From Paludibacter sp. (lineage in GTDB: Bacteria > Bacteroidota > Bacteroidia > Bacteroidales > Paludibacteraceae), in NCBI GenBank assembly GCA_028690665.1, contig JAQVAV010000003.1, positions 186,001 through 250,000 of the forward strand: DNA of 64,000 nt. The letters are read 5' to 3'. A program made the position numbers and the translations under genes. The notes beneath the pieces are model-generated. The model was not told where the DNA came from, searched no databases, and saw only the letters and a program-made list of their open reading frames with translations. Position 1 is the stretch's first letter; each line of letters opens with the position of its first letter. This document shows positions 35,778-44,295 of this stretch, piece after piece.

Positions 35778-36461
35778 ATGACCTACATTATACTTGGATT
35801 GGGAAATTTCGGATCGGCATTGGCAGAACGGCTTACAGCCATGGGACACGAAGTTGTGGCTACCGATAAAAACATGCAACGTGTGGAAGAATTTAAAAAC
35901 ACGGTAACAGTGACTATGTGCCTCGATGTAACCGACGCGAGGGCTTTCGGGATGCTGCCCCTGAAACAGGCGGAAATTGTATATGTCACCATGGGCGAAG
36001 ATTTCGGAGCTTCGATTCATGCCGTGGCCATACTGAAACAACTCGGAGTAAAAAAAATCATTGCCCGCGCAACCACCAAATTGCACAAAGCCGTACTGGA
36101 ATCGCTGGGTGTCTACGAGATTGTTATTCCGGAGGATTACGCAGCTGATCTGCTGGCAAATGCCGCCGACTACGAACCTGTCAGAGCCTCACATGCTTTA
36201 AATGAATCATATCGCTTTGTCGAATCAGATGCGCCTTCAATCCTTTTTAAACAAAAAATCAAAGACATTAATTTTGAAAAAACATTTGATATAAAATTAG
36301 TCGGTATCAAACGCCCGAAGGCAGACAAAAACCTGATTGGCAAAAGCTCTATTCGATATGAAGTATTTGTTCCAGAGCCAACAGGTATGATCGAAAAAGA
36401 CGACATTTTATTACTTTTCGGAACAATCACCGCTCTGAAAAGATTCTGGAAAGAAGCATAA
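35778..36461 (+). CDS. Potassium uptake regulatory subunit (TrkA/KtrA, RCK domains)
   Basis: The 227-residue cytosolic protein begins with the Rossmann motif YIILGLGNFGSALAERL (GxGxxG at residues 7-12), the nucleotide-binding RCK_N domain. TYRIIGxG-like features continue with VDVTD-type (LDVTDARAFGML) and ATTKLHKAVLESLGVYEIVIPEDYAA. A C-terminal RCK_C domain (about 145-227) follows. Length fits single-RCK KtrA, not the tandem TrkA of enterics. It follows the TrkH/KtrB-like gene and should form the regulatory ring of that transporter. A bidirectional terminator follows immediately. Confidence 0.93.
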   Translation: MTYIILGLGNFGSALAERLTAMGHEVVATDKNMQRVEEFKNTVTVTMCLDVTDARAFGMLPLKQAEIVYVTMGEDFGASIHAVAILKQLGVKKIIARATTKLHKAVLESLGVYEIVIPEDYAADLLANAADYEPVRASHALNESYRFVESDAPSILFKQKIKDINFEKTFDIKLVGIKRPKADKNLIGKSSIRYEVFVPEPTGMIEKDDILLLFGTITALKRFWKEA

Positions 36462-36463
36462 AA

Positions 36464-36504
36464 AAACAGCATGTATCAAAAGTAGTTTTTGGAACATGCT
36501 GTTT
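36464..36504. terminator. Bidirectional terminator between the KtrA-like gene and fabV
   Basis: AAACAGCATGT (36464-36474) pairs with ACATGCTGTTT (36494-36504) and the inner TCAAAA/TTTTGGA can extend the stem. An A-run precedes it, which gives a T-run on the minus strand for fabV. Confidence 0.8.
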
Positions 36505-36526
36505 GCACTTTGTTTGAAAATTATTT

Positions 36527-37717
36527 TTAAACTAAATTTTCAATCCCGGTCATTTCATTTACATCCCTATTATAATCAATATTTTTGAATCCGAATCCAA
36601 AAAGTTTTCTGAATTCTGAGGCATATCCACTCAGGTCTCCAAGATGATGGATTGATTCGGTATTGGCTTTTTCCCAAACCTCTGCAACCTCTGTCTGAAC
36701 ATCATCCCGCATCTCCCAGTCATCAATACGTATCCGCCCCTTCTCGTCTACGGGAACTTCTCCTGTATTGAACAATTTATCAGCATAAAGTCGCTGAATT
36801 TGTTCAATACAGCCTTCGTGAATACCTTTGGACTTCATCACTTTAAACAAAATGGTAATATAAAGCGGGATAATCGGAATAGCAGAACTGGCCTGAGTCA
36901 CAAGTGCTTTGTTTACCGAAACATAAGCTTTCCCACTTATATCAGTAAGTCTGGCGGTGAGGTCATCAGCCGTTTTTTCCAAATGATCTTTGGCTTGCCC
37001 GATAGTTCCTTTGCGATAAATTGGTTCCGTTACAGCTGGACCGATATACGAATAAGCCACGGTTACAACGCCTTCAGCCAATACTCCGGCAGCTTTCATG
37101 GCATCAATCCATAGCTCCCAATCTTCACCGCCCATTACAGCCACAGTATTTTCAATTTCTTCCTGCAATGCAGGTTCAATAGTCACCTCAGAAATATTGC
37201 CATTGTGAAAATCAACTGTTTTGTTGCTGTAAGCCTGTCCGATTGGTTTCAGTACCGAACGATAAGTAATACCTGTCCGTGGATTAGTACGAACCGGAGA
37301 AGCAAGACTGTAAATCACCATATCCACCTGCCCCAGATCGGTCTTAATTAAATCAATAGTTTTTTGTTTAATTTCGTCCGAGAAAGCATCTCCATTAATA
37401 TTTTTTACATAAAGACCTTCGTTCAGAGCAATTTTAGTAAATGCCGCCGTATTATACCATCCCGGAGAAGCTGTTTTTTCCGGTTGAGGTTCTTTTTCAA
37501 AAAAAACGCCAATGGTTGCAGCATCGTTGGCCAAAGCGCTTGTTATACGCGATGCCAGCCCGAAACCGGTTGACGCTCCAATAACCAAAACTCTTTCCGG
37601 CCCCTTAAATTTACCTTTAGACTTTACATATTCAATTTGTTTCAGGACGTTGTGTTCGCATCCTGCCGGATGTGCGGTAAGGCTGATAAAGCCACGCATT
37701 CTGGGTTTTACAATCAT
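36527..37717 (-). CDS. fabV: Enoyl-ACP reductase, FabV type (trans-2-enoyl-CoA/ACP reductase)
   Basis: The 396-residue enzyme reduces trans-2-enoyl-ACP (or CoA) with NADH in fatty acid elongation (EC 1.3.1.9/1.3.1.44). FabV is longer than FabI and has its own N-terminal signature, here PRMRGFISLTAHPAGCE. NADH binding shows VLVIGASTGFGLASRI (near residues 43-58). The catalytic Y-x8-K pattern lies in AYSYIGPAVTEPIYRKGTIGQAK (opening 20 residues near 220-240), with the family-specific YRKGTIG loop. FabV enzymes are known to be triclosan-tolerant. A CAAAAGTA promoter element lies 72 bases upstream. No other fatty acid genes are next to it. Confidence 0.96.
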   Translation of the reverse strand: MIVKPRMRGFISLTAHPAGCEHNVLKQIEYVKSKGKFKGPERVLVIGASTGFGLASRITSALANDAATIGVFFEKEPQPEKTASPGWYNTAAFTKIALNEGLYVKNINGDAFSDEIKQKTIDLIKTDLGQVDMVIYSLASPVRTNPRTGITYRSVLKPIGQAYSNKTVDFHNGNISEVTIEPALQEEIENTVAVMGGEDWELWIDAMKAAGVLAEGVVTVAYSYIGPAVTEPIYRKGTIGQAKDHLEKTADDLTARLTDISGKAYVSVNKALVTQASSAIPIIPLYITILFKVMKSKGIHEGCIEQIQRLYADKLFNTGEVPVDEKGRIRIDDWEMRDDVQTEVAEVWEKANTESIHHLGDLSGYASEFRKLFGFGFKNIDYNRDVNEMTGIENLV

Positions 37718-37788
37718 TACTAAACGAATAGATGAATAAATATTTTCTCTTTTTTATACTTTTATTGCCTTAACGTTTTTAAGGCCTG

Positions 37789-37796
37789 CAAAAGTA
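37789..37796 (-). promoter_or_regulatory. -7 promoter element (TACTTTTG) for fabV
   Basis: CAAAAGTA reads TACTTTTG on the minus strand, an exact TAnnTTTG match 72 bases upstream of the fabV start. Confidence 0.55.
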
Positions 37797-38036
37797 CAAC
37801 AGTTCATTGGAACAAACAAAACAGACAAAAAGTTTGTCATTTTTTAAATGAACTGAACTTTGCCCACACCTCCAGAATATTTTAAATAACTATATATCAG
37901 AATCTTAAATCAAAAACTACATTATTTAATGAGATCACTGAAATTTTGTAAAAAATAAAATACAAATTCATGAAATGAGCTAAATACAATCGTGAGATGT
38001 TCTTCTCCATAGCTTTCTGATTTACCTATTTTTTTG

Positions 38037-38044
38037 TATTTTTG
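38037..38044 (+). promoter_or_regulatory. -7 promoter element (TATTTTTG) for the DUF4199-glycosyltransferase operon
   Basis: TATTTTTG followed by TTGCTC matches TAnnTTTG and is 22 bases upstream of the DUF4199 gene, implying a short leader. Confidence 0.6.
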
Positions 38045-38066
38045 TTGCTCATAAAAAATAAAATTT

Positions 38067-38582
38067 ATGCTTGAAAAATTAAAGAATTCAACTACCATCA
38101 ATGGTATTCTTTATGTTGGTGGCTTACTCTCTCTTAAATTTTTGTTTTCTGTCATAAACAATCCGCTGCTAACCATACTCTCATTATTGATTTCCGTAGC
38201 TGTAATCTTTGTTTTATACAAAGTAGCTACAAACTACAGAATTCATCAGCTAAACGATGAGATGAGTTACGGAGGAGCATTCAGATACTGTTTTCAATTA
38301 TATTTTTTCGGTTCGATTATTTATACCCTGGTATTTTTTATTTATACAACTTTTATCAATAAAAATTATTTTCAGGTAATGATGGATGCCATCCTGCAAA
38401 TGTACGACAAGATGAATATCAAAGTAGAGGATAATATTTATGATCTGCTAAATACAATGTATCAACCGATACCAATGGCTTTTCTGAGTCTGCTGGGAGC
38501 TGCTGTTAGTGCTGCGTTCTGGGCATTTATTATTGCATTTTTTGTAAAAAAAGAAAAAAGCATTTTTGATAAAAACGTTTAG
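38067..38582 (+). CDS. DUF4199-like inner-membrane protein
   Basis: The 171-residue protein has four hydrophobic segments (about residues 12-30, 33-52, 72-95 and 131-155) and the GGAFRYCFQLYFFGSIIYTLVF stretch (opening near 67) seen in the Bacteroidota DUF4199 family. The function is unknown. In this phylum the family is often found directly before a DPM1-like glycosyltransferase, as here, with 27 bases between. A role in envelope glycolipid metabolism is suggested by that synteny only. Confidence 0.78.
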   Translation: MLEKLKNSTTINGILYVGGLLSLKFLFSVINNPLLTILSLLISVAVIFVLYKVATNYRIHQLNDEMSYGGAFRYCFQLYFFGSIIYTLVFFIYTTFINKNYFQVMMDAILQMYDKMNIKVEDNIYDLLNTMYQPIPMAFLSLLGAAVSAAFWAFIIAFFVKKEKSIFDKNV

Positions 38583-38609
38583 AGAAAATTTATATAAACA
38601 CATTGTGCA

Positions 38610-39560
38610 ATGGATATATCGGTTGTTGTTCCTTTGTTTAACGAAGAAGAGTCTCTCGAAAAACTTTATGAATGGATTGAGCGCGTTATGAAAGCTCATA
38701 AGTTCAGCTACGAAATTATTTTTGTAAATGATGGCAGTACCGATAATTCATGGGATATTATTGAAAATCTGCAAAAGCGTGATTTTAATATTAGGGGCAT
38801 CAAGTTCCGGCACAATTATGGAAAATCTCCGGCACTTTACTGTGGTTTTCAGGCAGCTAAAGGAGATGTAGTTATTACAATGGATGCTGATTTACAGGAT
38901 AGTCCGGACGAAATTCCAGAGCTTTACCGCATGATTACCGAAGAAAATTTTGATTTGGTATCGGGCTGGAAAAAGAAACGTTACGATTCAAAACTTACCA
39001 AAAATTTGCCTTCAAAAATATACAATGCAACAGCCCGTAAAGTAACCGGGCTCAAATTGCATGATATGAACTGCGGATTAAAAGCTTACAAACTGGAAGT
39101 GGTAAAAAACATTGAAGTATATGGCGAAATGCATCGTTACATTCCATATTTAGCCAAAATTGCAGGATTCAGACGTATTGGGGAAAAAGTAGTTGAACAC
39201 AGAAAACGTGAATTCGGAGTTACAAAATTCGGGCTTAATCGTTTTGTCAACGGCTATTTAGATCTTATCAGCCTGTGGTTTTTATCCCGTTTCGGAAAAA
39301 AGCCTATGCACTTCTTTGGTAGTATTGGCAGTATGGTATTTTTATTGGGATTTCTATCCGTCATTGCTGTGGGTGTAAACAAACTGTACGCCATATCACA
39401 CAGTCTGCCGGCTCCCCTGATCACCGATACTCCCTATTTTTACTTAGCTTTAGTTGCCATGATTATTGGTACTCAACTTTTCCTGACAGGGTTTCTCGGC
39501 GAAATTATAGCAAGAAGTTCTTCGGACAGAAACAGCTATTTAATAGAAAAAGAAATATAA
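38610..39560 (+). CDS. Family 2 glycosyltransferase, DPM1/GtrB-like with two C-terminal helices
   Basis: The 316-residue protein starts with SVVVPLFNEEESLEKLYEWI, the GT-A fold opening of polyprenyl-phosphate sugar synthases, followed by FVNDGSTDNSWD and the nucleotide/metal motif MDADLQDSP (near residue 90). KIYNATARKVTGLKLHDMNCG and the RHGxxKFG-like FGVTKFGLNRF stretch are family features. Two transmembrane helices lie at about 235-258 and 270-300. GtrB/ArnC/DPM1-type enzymes transfer a sugar to undecaprenyl or dolichyl phosphate. The sugar cannot be told. It is co-transcribed with the DUF4199 protein and crcB (17 bases downstream). Confidence 0.92.
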   Translation: MDISVVVPLFNEEESLEKLYEWIERVMKAHKFSYEIIFVNDGSTDNSWDIIENLQKRDFNIRGIKFRHNYGKSPALYCGFQAAKGDVVITMDADLQDSPDEIPELYRMITEENFDLVSGWKKKRYDSKLTKNLPSKIYNATARKVTGLKLHDMNCGLKAYKLEVVKNIEVYGEMHRYIPYLAKIAGFRRIGEKVVEHRKREFGVTKFGLNRFVNGYLDLISLWFLSRFGKKPMHFFGSIGSMVFLLGFLSVIAVGVNKLYAISHSLPAPLITDTPYFYLALVAMIIGTQLFLTGFLGEIIARSSSDRNSYLIEKEI

Positions 39561-39577
39561 TAAAAAAATAAAACGGT

Positions 39578-39955
39578 ATGAAACAATTACTGTTGGTTGG
39601 CGTTGGAGGTTTTATCGGAAGCATCCTCAGATATTTGATTTCAAAACTAAATCTGAGCTGGCATTTTCTGTCACTTCCAATGGGGACACTTACAGTGAAC
39701 ATTGCCGGAAGTTTTATTATCGGACTTTTGGTCGGCATCTCGGCCCGCTCTGAAGTTATTTCACCTGATCTTCGTTTACTTCTGGTAGTTGGATTTTGTG
39801 GAGGATTTACCACATTTTCGTCATTCTCAAACGAGAATCTGGCTTTACTTCAAAACGGACAAATAGCTACAGTATTAATTTATACTGTAATGAGTATTAC
39901 ACTCGGATTTTTAGCAGTTTATTTAGGTTACGAATCGGGCAATCATCTACTTTAA
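39578..39955 (+). CDS. crcB: Fluoride ion channel CrcB (Fluc)
   Basis: The 125-residue protein has four transmembrane helices and all CrcB/Fluc signatures: GGFIGSILRYLIS near the N-terminus, GTLTVNIAGSFIIGLL (near residues 45-60, with the conserved Asn) and GFCGGFTTFSSFSNE (near 72-86, the phenylalanine-lined pore motif). Fluc channels export fluoride as dual-topology homodimers; the single gene fits that. A DUF190 gene follows 12 bases downstream, a known partner. No fluoride riboswitch was recognised upstream, and the gene is inside an operon with a glycosyltransferase. Confidence 0.95.
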   Translation: MKQLLLVGVGGFIGSILRYLISKLNLSWHFLSLPMGTLTVNIAGSFIIGLLVGISARSEVISPDLRLLLVVGFCGGFTTFSSFSNENLALLQNGQIATVLIYTVMSITLGFLAVYLGYESGNHLL

Positions 39956-39967
39956 AAACTAATTCGT

Positions 39968-40312
39968 ATGGACAACAGCGTTTTAAAAATATACATTAGC
40001 AGTACCGACAAAACGGAAAACGAACTTCTTTACGAGTACATTGTACAGGAAGCCCGGAAAACCGGAATTACAGGCGCTACAGCATATCGTGGAATCATGG
40101 GATACGGCCCCAGCAGTAAACATATCCATACTTCGAAATTCTGGGAACTAACCGAAAAATTACCCATTGTTATAGAGCTGGTGGATGAGACGGAAAAATT
40201 AAAATCGTTTTACAAAAACCTGGAAAATCTTTTCAATAAGCTGCCAAAAGGCTGTCTTGTTACATTGCAACCAACAGAAGTTTTGCTTCACAAACAAGGA
40301 CAAAACAAATGA
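39968..40312 (+). CDS. DUF190 family protein
   Basis: The 114-residue soluble protein matches the DUF190 pattern: a ferredoxin-like alpha/beta fold with KIYISSTDKTENELLYEYIVQEARKTG (opening of helix 1), GITGATAYRGIMGYGPSSKHIHTSKFWELTEKLP (signature region starting near residue 36) and VTLQPTEVLLH at the C-terminus. DUF190 genes commonly sit next to crcB and relate to PII-like signalling folds. A regulatory or accessory role in fluoride tolerance is suggested by neighbourhood. The stop overlaps the next gene by 4 bases. Confidence 0.88.
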   Translation: MDNSVLKIYISSTDKTENELLYEYIVQEARKTGITGATAYRGIMGYGPSSKHIHTSKFWELTEKLPIVIELVDETEKLKSFYKNLENLFNKLPKGCLVTLQPTEVLLHKQGQNK

Positions 40313-40821
40313 TTGAGATACTGAAAATAATTTTGCCGGCCATTCTCGTACTAATCACAGCTTATTTTATGATTGACAAACTGTTGAAAAATGCGGAAAA
40401 ACAACGTTCATTTGAACTTCGTCGCAGTAATTTATCAACAGTTACGCCTATACGCCTGCGGGCTTACGAAAGACTGACACTTGTTCTCGAACGTACACGT
40501 CCGAATCAGCTATTGCTGAATAATATGCAGGCAGGCATGAGTGTTCTCGATTTACAAACGACCTTACTCTCTGCTATCCGGCATGAGTTTAATCATAATG
40601 CTTCGCAACAGATATACGTGAGTAATGAAGTGTGGCAGGCCCTGAAAACCACCCGGGAAAGTCTGGTACAACTTGTAAATGTATGTGCAACAAAACTTAA
40701 TCCCGAGAATGAAGCCGCTGCATTAGCAGAGCTGTTGATTCAGGTTTTCGACTCCACAGAAAGTAGCCCCTCAGATTATGCTTTAGAAATTTTAAAAAAA
40801 GAAGTTCAAACATTGATGTAA
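40309..40821 (+). CDS. Conserved Bacteroidota protein with one N-terminal membrane helix
   Basis: The 170-residue protein has an N-terminal transmembrane helix (about residues 6-22), then a soluble, mostly helical domain with LRRSNLSTVTPIRLRAYERL (near 37-56), LERTRPNQLL and HEFNHNASQQIYVSNEVWQAL (near 88-108). This pattern recurs in Bacteroidota proteins of unknown function (DUF7935-like). No catalytic motif is evident; the HEFNH stretch superficially recalls HExxH, but spacing is wrong for a metalloprotease. It overlaps the DUF190 gene by 4 bases and the next lipoprotein starts 14 bases later. Confidence 0.75.
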   Translation: MIEILKIILPAILVLITAYFMIDKLLKNAEKQRSFELRRSNLSTVTPIRLRAYERLTLVLERTRPNQLLLNNMQAGMSVLDLQTTLLSAIRHEFNHNASQQIYVSNEVWQALKTTRESLVQLVNVCATKLNPENEAAALAELLIQVFDSTESSPSDYALEILKKEVQTLM

Positions 40822-40835
40822 ACAATGAAAATAAA

Positions 40836-41318
40836 ATGAAGAAATTCAGGTATCTGATTTACATACTGATTATAGGTCTGGCAGCCTGTACTTCTACGGA
40901 AGAGTGCGGAGAAGATACGGAAGTTACCGCACAAATAAATTTTTATCAGAAAACCCCAAGCCTGATTGATGGTTCGGATTCTCTTATTACACTGACGGTA
41001 GACAGCATATCCGTACGCGGATTATCTGTGGATTCTGTTCTGTATAACAACAGCAAATCAAAAACTTATATATATCTACCGTTGAACAAATTAGCCGAGC
41101 AATCGGATTATATAATGACATTCAACAGCACAACCGATACTATCTCGATACTCTATCATAACGACAGCAGCTATTATTTATCCATTGAATGCGGCTGCAT
41201 TGTACTGCCAACAATAGACGAAATCGTTTCGACAAATCATTATATTGATTCTGTTTCAATAATAACTAACACAGTAATTCCGACGAATGCAGAAAATATT
41301 CAAATATATCATTTTTAG
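40836..41318 (+). CDS. DUF6452-like lipoprotein
   Basis: The 160-residue protein has a lipoprotein signal with lipobox LAAC (Cys18), then an all-beta domain with a conserved cysteine pair early (STEECGED) and the late motif LSIECGCIVLPTIDEI (near residues 122-137). The layout matches the Bacteroidota DUF6452 family, usually followed by a DUF6048 protein, as here. The function is unknown. Its 3' end overlaps the next gene's 5' end by 32 bases, which suggests translational coupling. Confidence 0.8.
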   Translation: MKKFRYLIYILIIGLAACTSTEECGEDTEVTAQINFYQKTPSLIDGSDSLITLTVDSISVRGLSVDSVLYNNSKSKTYIYLPLNKLAEQSDYIMTFNSTTDTISILYHNDSSYYLSIECGCIVLPTIDEIVSTNHYIDSVSIITNTVIPTNAENIQIYHF

Positions 41319-42012
41319 TTTTATGCTGGTGGTGTCCGGGATTGCTAATGCACAACAAGCTCCGGGAGGAGAACCTAAACCCAAATTTCAGGACAAGAAA
41401 CAAAAACAGGATACTGTTAAAACATTTTTTTTTAATTCTATAAGGGTCGAGTTAGATGTTGCTCCATTAGTAACTTCGTTTCTCAGCTCTACCGGCAATT
41501 ATACTTACGAAGGGGCTATTCAGGCTTCCCTGAAAAACAAATACTACCCCATTTTCGAAGCCGGCTTTGCCGGTTCTGATCACACTTCTACGACAAGCGA
41601 CATCCGTTACACGACAAGCGGACCGTTTGGACGTATCGGGATCGATTTCAATTTGATAAAACCGGCCAAAAATGCAAAACCTACTAACAATCTTTTTTTA
41701 GCCGGAGTTAGATTAGGATACTCGAATTTTAATTACAATTTGTATAATGTTGTCATTACCGACGACTATTGGGGTGTAACTCAAACGTATAATTATGATA
41801 ATTTAAACTCACATAAATTTTGGTTCGAAGTTGCAGCCGGTATTCGGGTGGAGATTATAAAAAATATCTTCATGGGGTGGACTGCCAGACATAAAAGTAT
41901 GATAAGTAAAGTAGACTCCGGAGATTTCGATCCGTATTATGTACCCGGGTTTGGTGTTAACAGCGGAACGGGAAACTGGTCATTCAACTATTGTATCGGA
42001 TATAAATTCTAA
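41287..42012 (+). CDS. DUF6048-like outer-membrane beta-barrel protein
   Basis: The 241-residue protein has a signal peptide cleaved near ANAQ (residue 23), a short Pro/Lys-rich linker (GGEPKPKFQDKKQKQD) and a barrel-like domain whose strands include VELDVAPLVTSFL, FEAGFAGSDHTS, LFLAGVRLGYSNFNY and a final aromatic strand NYCIGYKF. The combination fits Bacteroidota DUF6048. The start codon lies 32 bases inside the upstream DUF6452-like gene in another frame. A joint envelope role for the pair is likely from synteny, but unknown in detail. There is no clear terminator before transketolase, 126 bases later. Confidence 0.8.
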   Translation: MQKIFKYIIFSFMLVVSGIANAQQAPGGEPKPKFQDKKQKQDTVKTFFFNSIRVELDVAPLVTSFLSSTGNYTYEGAIQASLKNKYYPIFEAGFAGSDHTSTTSDIRYTTSGPFGRIGIDFNLIKPAKNAKPTNNLFLAGVRLGYSNFNYNLYNVVITDDYWGVTQTYNYDNLNSHKFWFEVAAGIRVEIIKNIFMGWTARHKSMISKVDSGDFDPYYVPGFGVNSGTGNWSFNYCIGYKF

Positions 42013-42138
42013 ACGCAGATAAATATTTATACGGATATTCCGTAAAAAGGATGGATAATGAACAATGAACCATTATGAATTTTTTTCGTAAACAATAACA
42101 AGTAAAATTATACAACAACCAAATAACAAAAACTATTT

Positions 42139-44160
42139 ATGAATTCAACTCAAATCTTAAATCGTGCAGCAGATAATATCCGTATACTTGCTGCATCAGC
42201 CGTAGAAAAGGCAAAATCGGGGCATCCCGGCGGAGCCATGGGGGGAGCTGATTTTGTCAACGTATTGTACTCTGAATTTTTGGAATATGATCCGAAGAAT
42301 CCTAAATGGGAAGGTCGCGACCGTTTTTTTCTTGATCCAGGGCACATGTCACCTATGCTATATTCGGTATTAGCTTGTACAGGGAAATTCAGCATGGAAG
42401 AACTGGGCCAGTTCCGTCAATGGGGAAGCCCTACTCCGGGACATCCAGAAGTAGATGTAATGCGGGGCATAGAAAACACTTCCGGCCCTCTTGGGCAGGG
42501 ACATACTTACGCAGTAGGCGCTGCAATTGCAGCCAAATTTCTCAAAGCCCGTTTTGGCGAAATAATGGGACAAACTATTTATGCATATATTTCCGATGGT
42601 GGTGTGCAGGAAGAAATTTCACAGGGAGCAGGTCGTTTAGCAGGTCACCTTGGATTGGACAACCTTATTATGTTCTACGATTCGAACGACATCCAGCTAT
42701 CTACGGAAACAAAAGCTGTTACAAGCGAAAATGTTGCACAAAAATATTTAGCTTGGGGTTGGAAAGTCCTCGAAATAAATGGCAACGATCCAGAACAAAT
42801 TCGTACAGCGCTTCAGGGAGCCAAAGCCGAAAAAGAAAAACCAACTCTGATTATTGGAAAGACCATTATGGGAAAAGGCGCCCGGAGAGCAGATGGTGCA
42901 AGTTTTGAAAATCAGTGTGCAACACATGGTATGCCTTTAGGTGAAAGCGGAGCTTCTTATGAAGAATCTATCAAAACCCTGGGCGGAGACCCTACAAACC
43001 CATTCGTTATTTTCCCGGAAACAAAAGAGCTTTATGCTAAACGTGCTGCCGAACTCGAAAAAATAGTTGCTGAAAAATATGCAGCAAAAGAAGCATGGGC
43101 AAAAGCCAATCCCGAGCTGGCAGCAAAATTAGATTTCTTCTTTTCCGGAAAAACTAACGTAAACTGGGACGGTATTGTACAAAAATCCGGCGCAGCAACA
43201 CGTGCTGCATCAGCTACAGTTTTGGGAGAGTTAGCTCAACAGGTAGAAAATATGGTCGTTGCAAGTGCCGACCTCTCGAACTCAGATAAGACAGATGGTT
43301 TTCTTAAAAAAACCAAAGCATTTACAAAAGGTGATTTCACCGGTGCATTTCTTCAGGCTGGTGTGGCCGAATTGACTATGGCCTGTGTATCAATAGGTAT
43401 GAGTTTGCATGGCGGTGTAATTCCTGCATGTGCAACTTTCTTCGTGTTTTCCGATTATATGAAACCGGCTATCCGCATGGCTGCACTGATGGAACAACCT
43501 GTAAAATTCATTTGGACACATGATGCATTCCGTGTAGGAGAAGATGGTCCTACTCACGAACCGGTTGAACAGGAAGCTCAAATCCGTCTGATGGAGAAAC
43601 TTAAAAACCATAAAGGGCACAATTCCATGCTTGTTCTTCGTCCTGCTGATGCTGAAGAAACAACTGTTGCATGGCGTATGGCAATAGAAAACACGCACAC
43701 TCCTACTGCATTGATTTTATCACGTCAGAATATTGTAAGCTTGCCGGCTGTAACCAATCGTAAAGACGAAGCCTATCAGGCAGAAAAAGGAGGATATATT
43801 GTATCGTGCGATGGAAATCCGGATATAATTCTTGTTGCTTCCGGTTCAGAAGTTTCTACATTGAATGAAGGAGCCGCTCTGCTTCGTGCCGATGGCGTAA
43901 AAGTTCGTTTGGTTTCAGTTCCTTCCGAAGGATTATTCCGCAGTCAGTCTGCCGAATATCAGGAAAGCGTATTGCCCAAAGGAGCCAAAATTTTCGGTTT
44001 AACAGCCGGATTGCCAGTAAACCTTGAAGGACTTGCAGGAGCAAACGGTAAAGTGTTTGGATTGGAATCTTTCGGATTCTCTGCTCCATACAAAGTTCTG
44101 GACGAAAAACTTGGTTTCAATGGCAAAAACGTTTACGAGCAGGTGAAAGCAATGCTGTAA
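42139..44160 (+). CDS. tkt: Transketolase
   Basis: The 673-residue enzyme transfers two-carbon units between sugar phosphates with thiamine diphosphate (EC 2.2.1.1). It has the TPP-domain opening KAKSGHPGGAMGGADF (near residues 22-37), ENTSGPLGQGHTYAVGAA, and the Pyr domain with GVAELTMACVSIGMSLHGG and the conserved Asp/His region HDAFRVGEDGPTHEPVEQ. The usual GDG of the diphosphate-binding motif is SDGG here (YISDGGVQEEIS), which I recall as common in Bacteroidales transketolases. Length is standard for the bacterial enzyme. A terminator hairpin follows. Confidence 0.97.
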   Translation: MNSTQILNRAADNIRILAASAVEKAKSGHPGGAMGGADFVNVLYSEFLEYDPKNPKWEGRDRFFLDPGHMSPMLYSVLACTGKFSMEELGQFRQWGSPTPGHPEVDVMRGIENTSGPLGQGHTYAVGAAIAAKFLKARFGEIMGQTIYAYISDGGVQEEISQGAGRLAGHLGLDNLIMFYDSNDIQLSTETKAVTSENVAQKYLAWGWKVLEINGNDPEQIRTALQGAKAEKEKPTLIIGKTIMGKGARRADGASFENQCATHGMPLGESGASYEESIKTLGGDPTNPFVIFPETKELYAKRAAELEKIVAEKYAAKEAWAKANPELAAKLDFFFSGKTNVNWDGIVQKSGAATRAASATVLGELAQQVENMVVASADLSNSDKTDGFLKKTKAFTKGDFTGAFLQAGVAELTMACVSIGMSLHGGVIPACATFFVFSDYMKPAIRMAALMEQPVKFIWTHDAFRVGEDGPTHEPVEQEAQIRLMEKLKNHKGHNSMLVLRPADAEETTVAWRMAIENTHTPTALILSRQNIVSLPAVTNRKDEAYQAEKGGYIVSCDGNPDIILVASGSEVSTLNEGAALLRADGVKVRLVSVPSEGLFRSQSAEYQESVLPKGAKIFGLTAGLPVNLEGLAGANGKVFGLESFGFSAPYKVLDEKLGFNGKNVYEQVKAML

Positions 44161-44187
44161 ATAACAATACTGGATGTGATGTAAATA

Positions 44188-44221
44188 GTCAGAGTGTCTG
44201 TGATAGACGGACACTTTGACT
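44188..44221 (+). terminator. Intrinsic terminator after tkt
   Basis: AGTCAGAGTGTC (44188-44199) pairs with GACACTTTGACT near 44210-44221, allowing one G-U pair, and is followed by TATTTTTTG. It begins 28 bases after the tkt stop and separates it from mntP. Confidence 0.78.
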
Positions 44222-44295
44222 TATTTTTTGATTCATGGTACTTATACTTGAATTATTTTTTACTTTCTCTATTCTTTAATTTCACATTTTTAGAA

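Larger units (their letters stand above)
37718..38066. other. Divergent intergenic region between fabV and the DUF4199 gene
   Basis: The 349-base AT-rich gap holds a minus-strand -7 element for fabV and a plus-strand -7 element for the DUF4199 gene. No FapR-like or other operator, repeat or small gene was recognised. Confidence 0.6.

Noticed and set aside
37718-38066. Fluoride riboswitch for the crcB operon
   Set aside because: No recognisable conserved core was seen in this leader or just before crcB; a covariance search would be needed to exclude it fully.
42375-42908. 177-codon plus-strand frame within tkt in another phase
   Set aside because: It lies fully within the conserved transketolase sequence and has a composition rich in Arg, Ser and Cys typical of a shifted frame.
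44222-44295. Manganese (yybP-ykoY) riboswitch before mntP
   Set aside because: Only about 74 bases separate the tkt terminator and the mntP ATG, too short and without the conserved paired loops.
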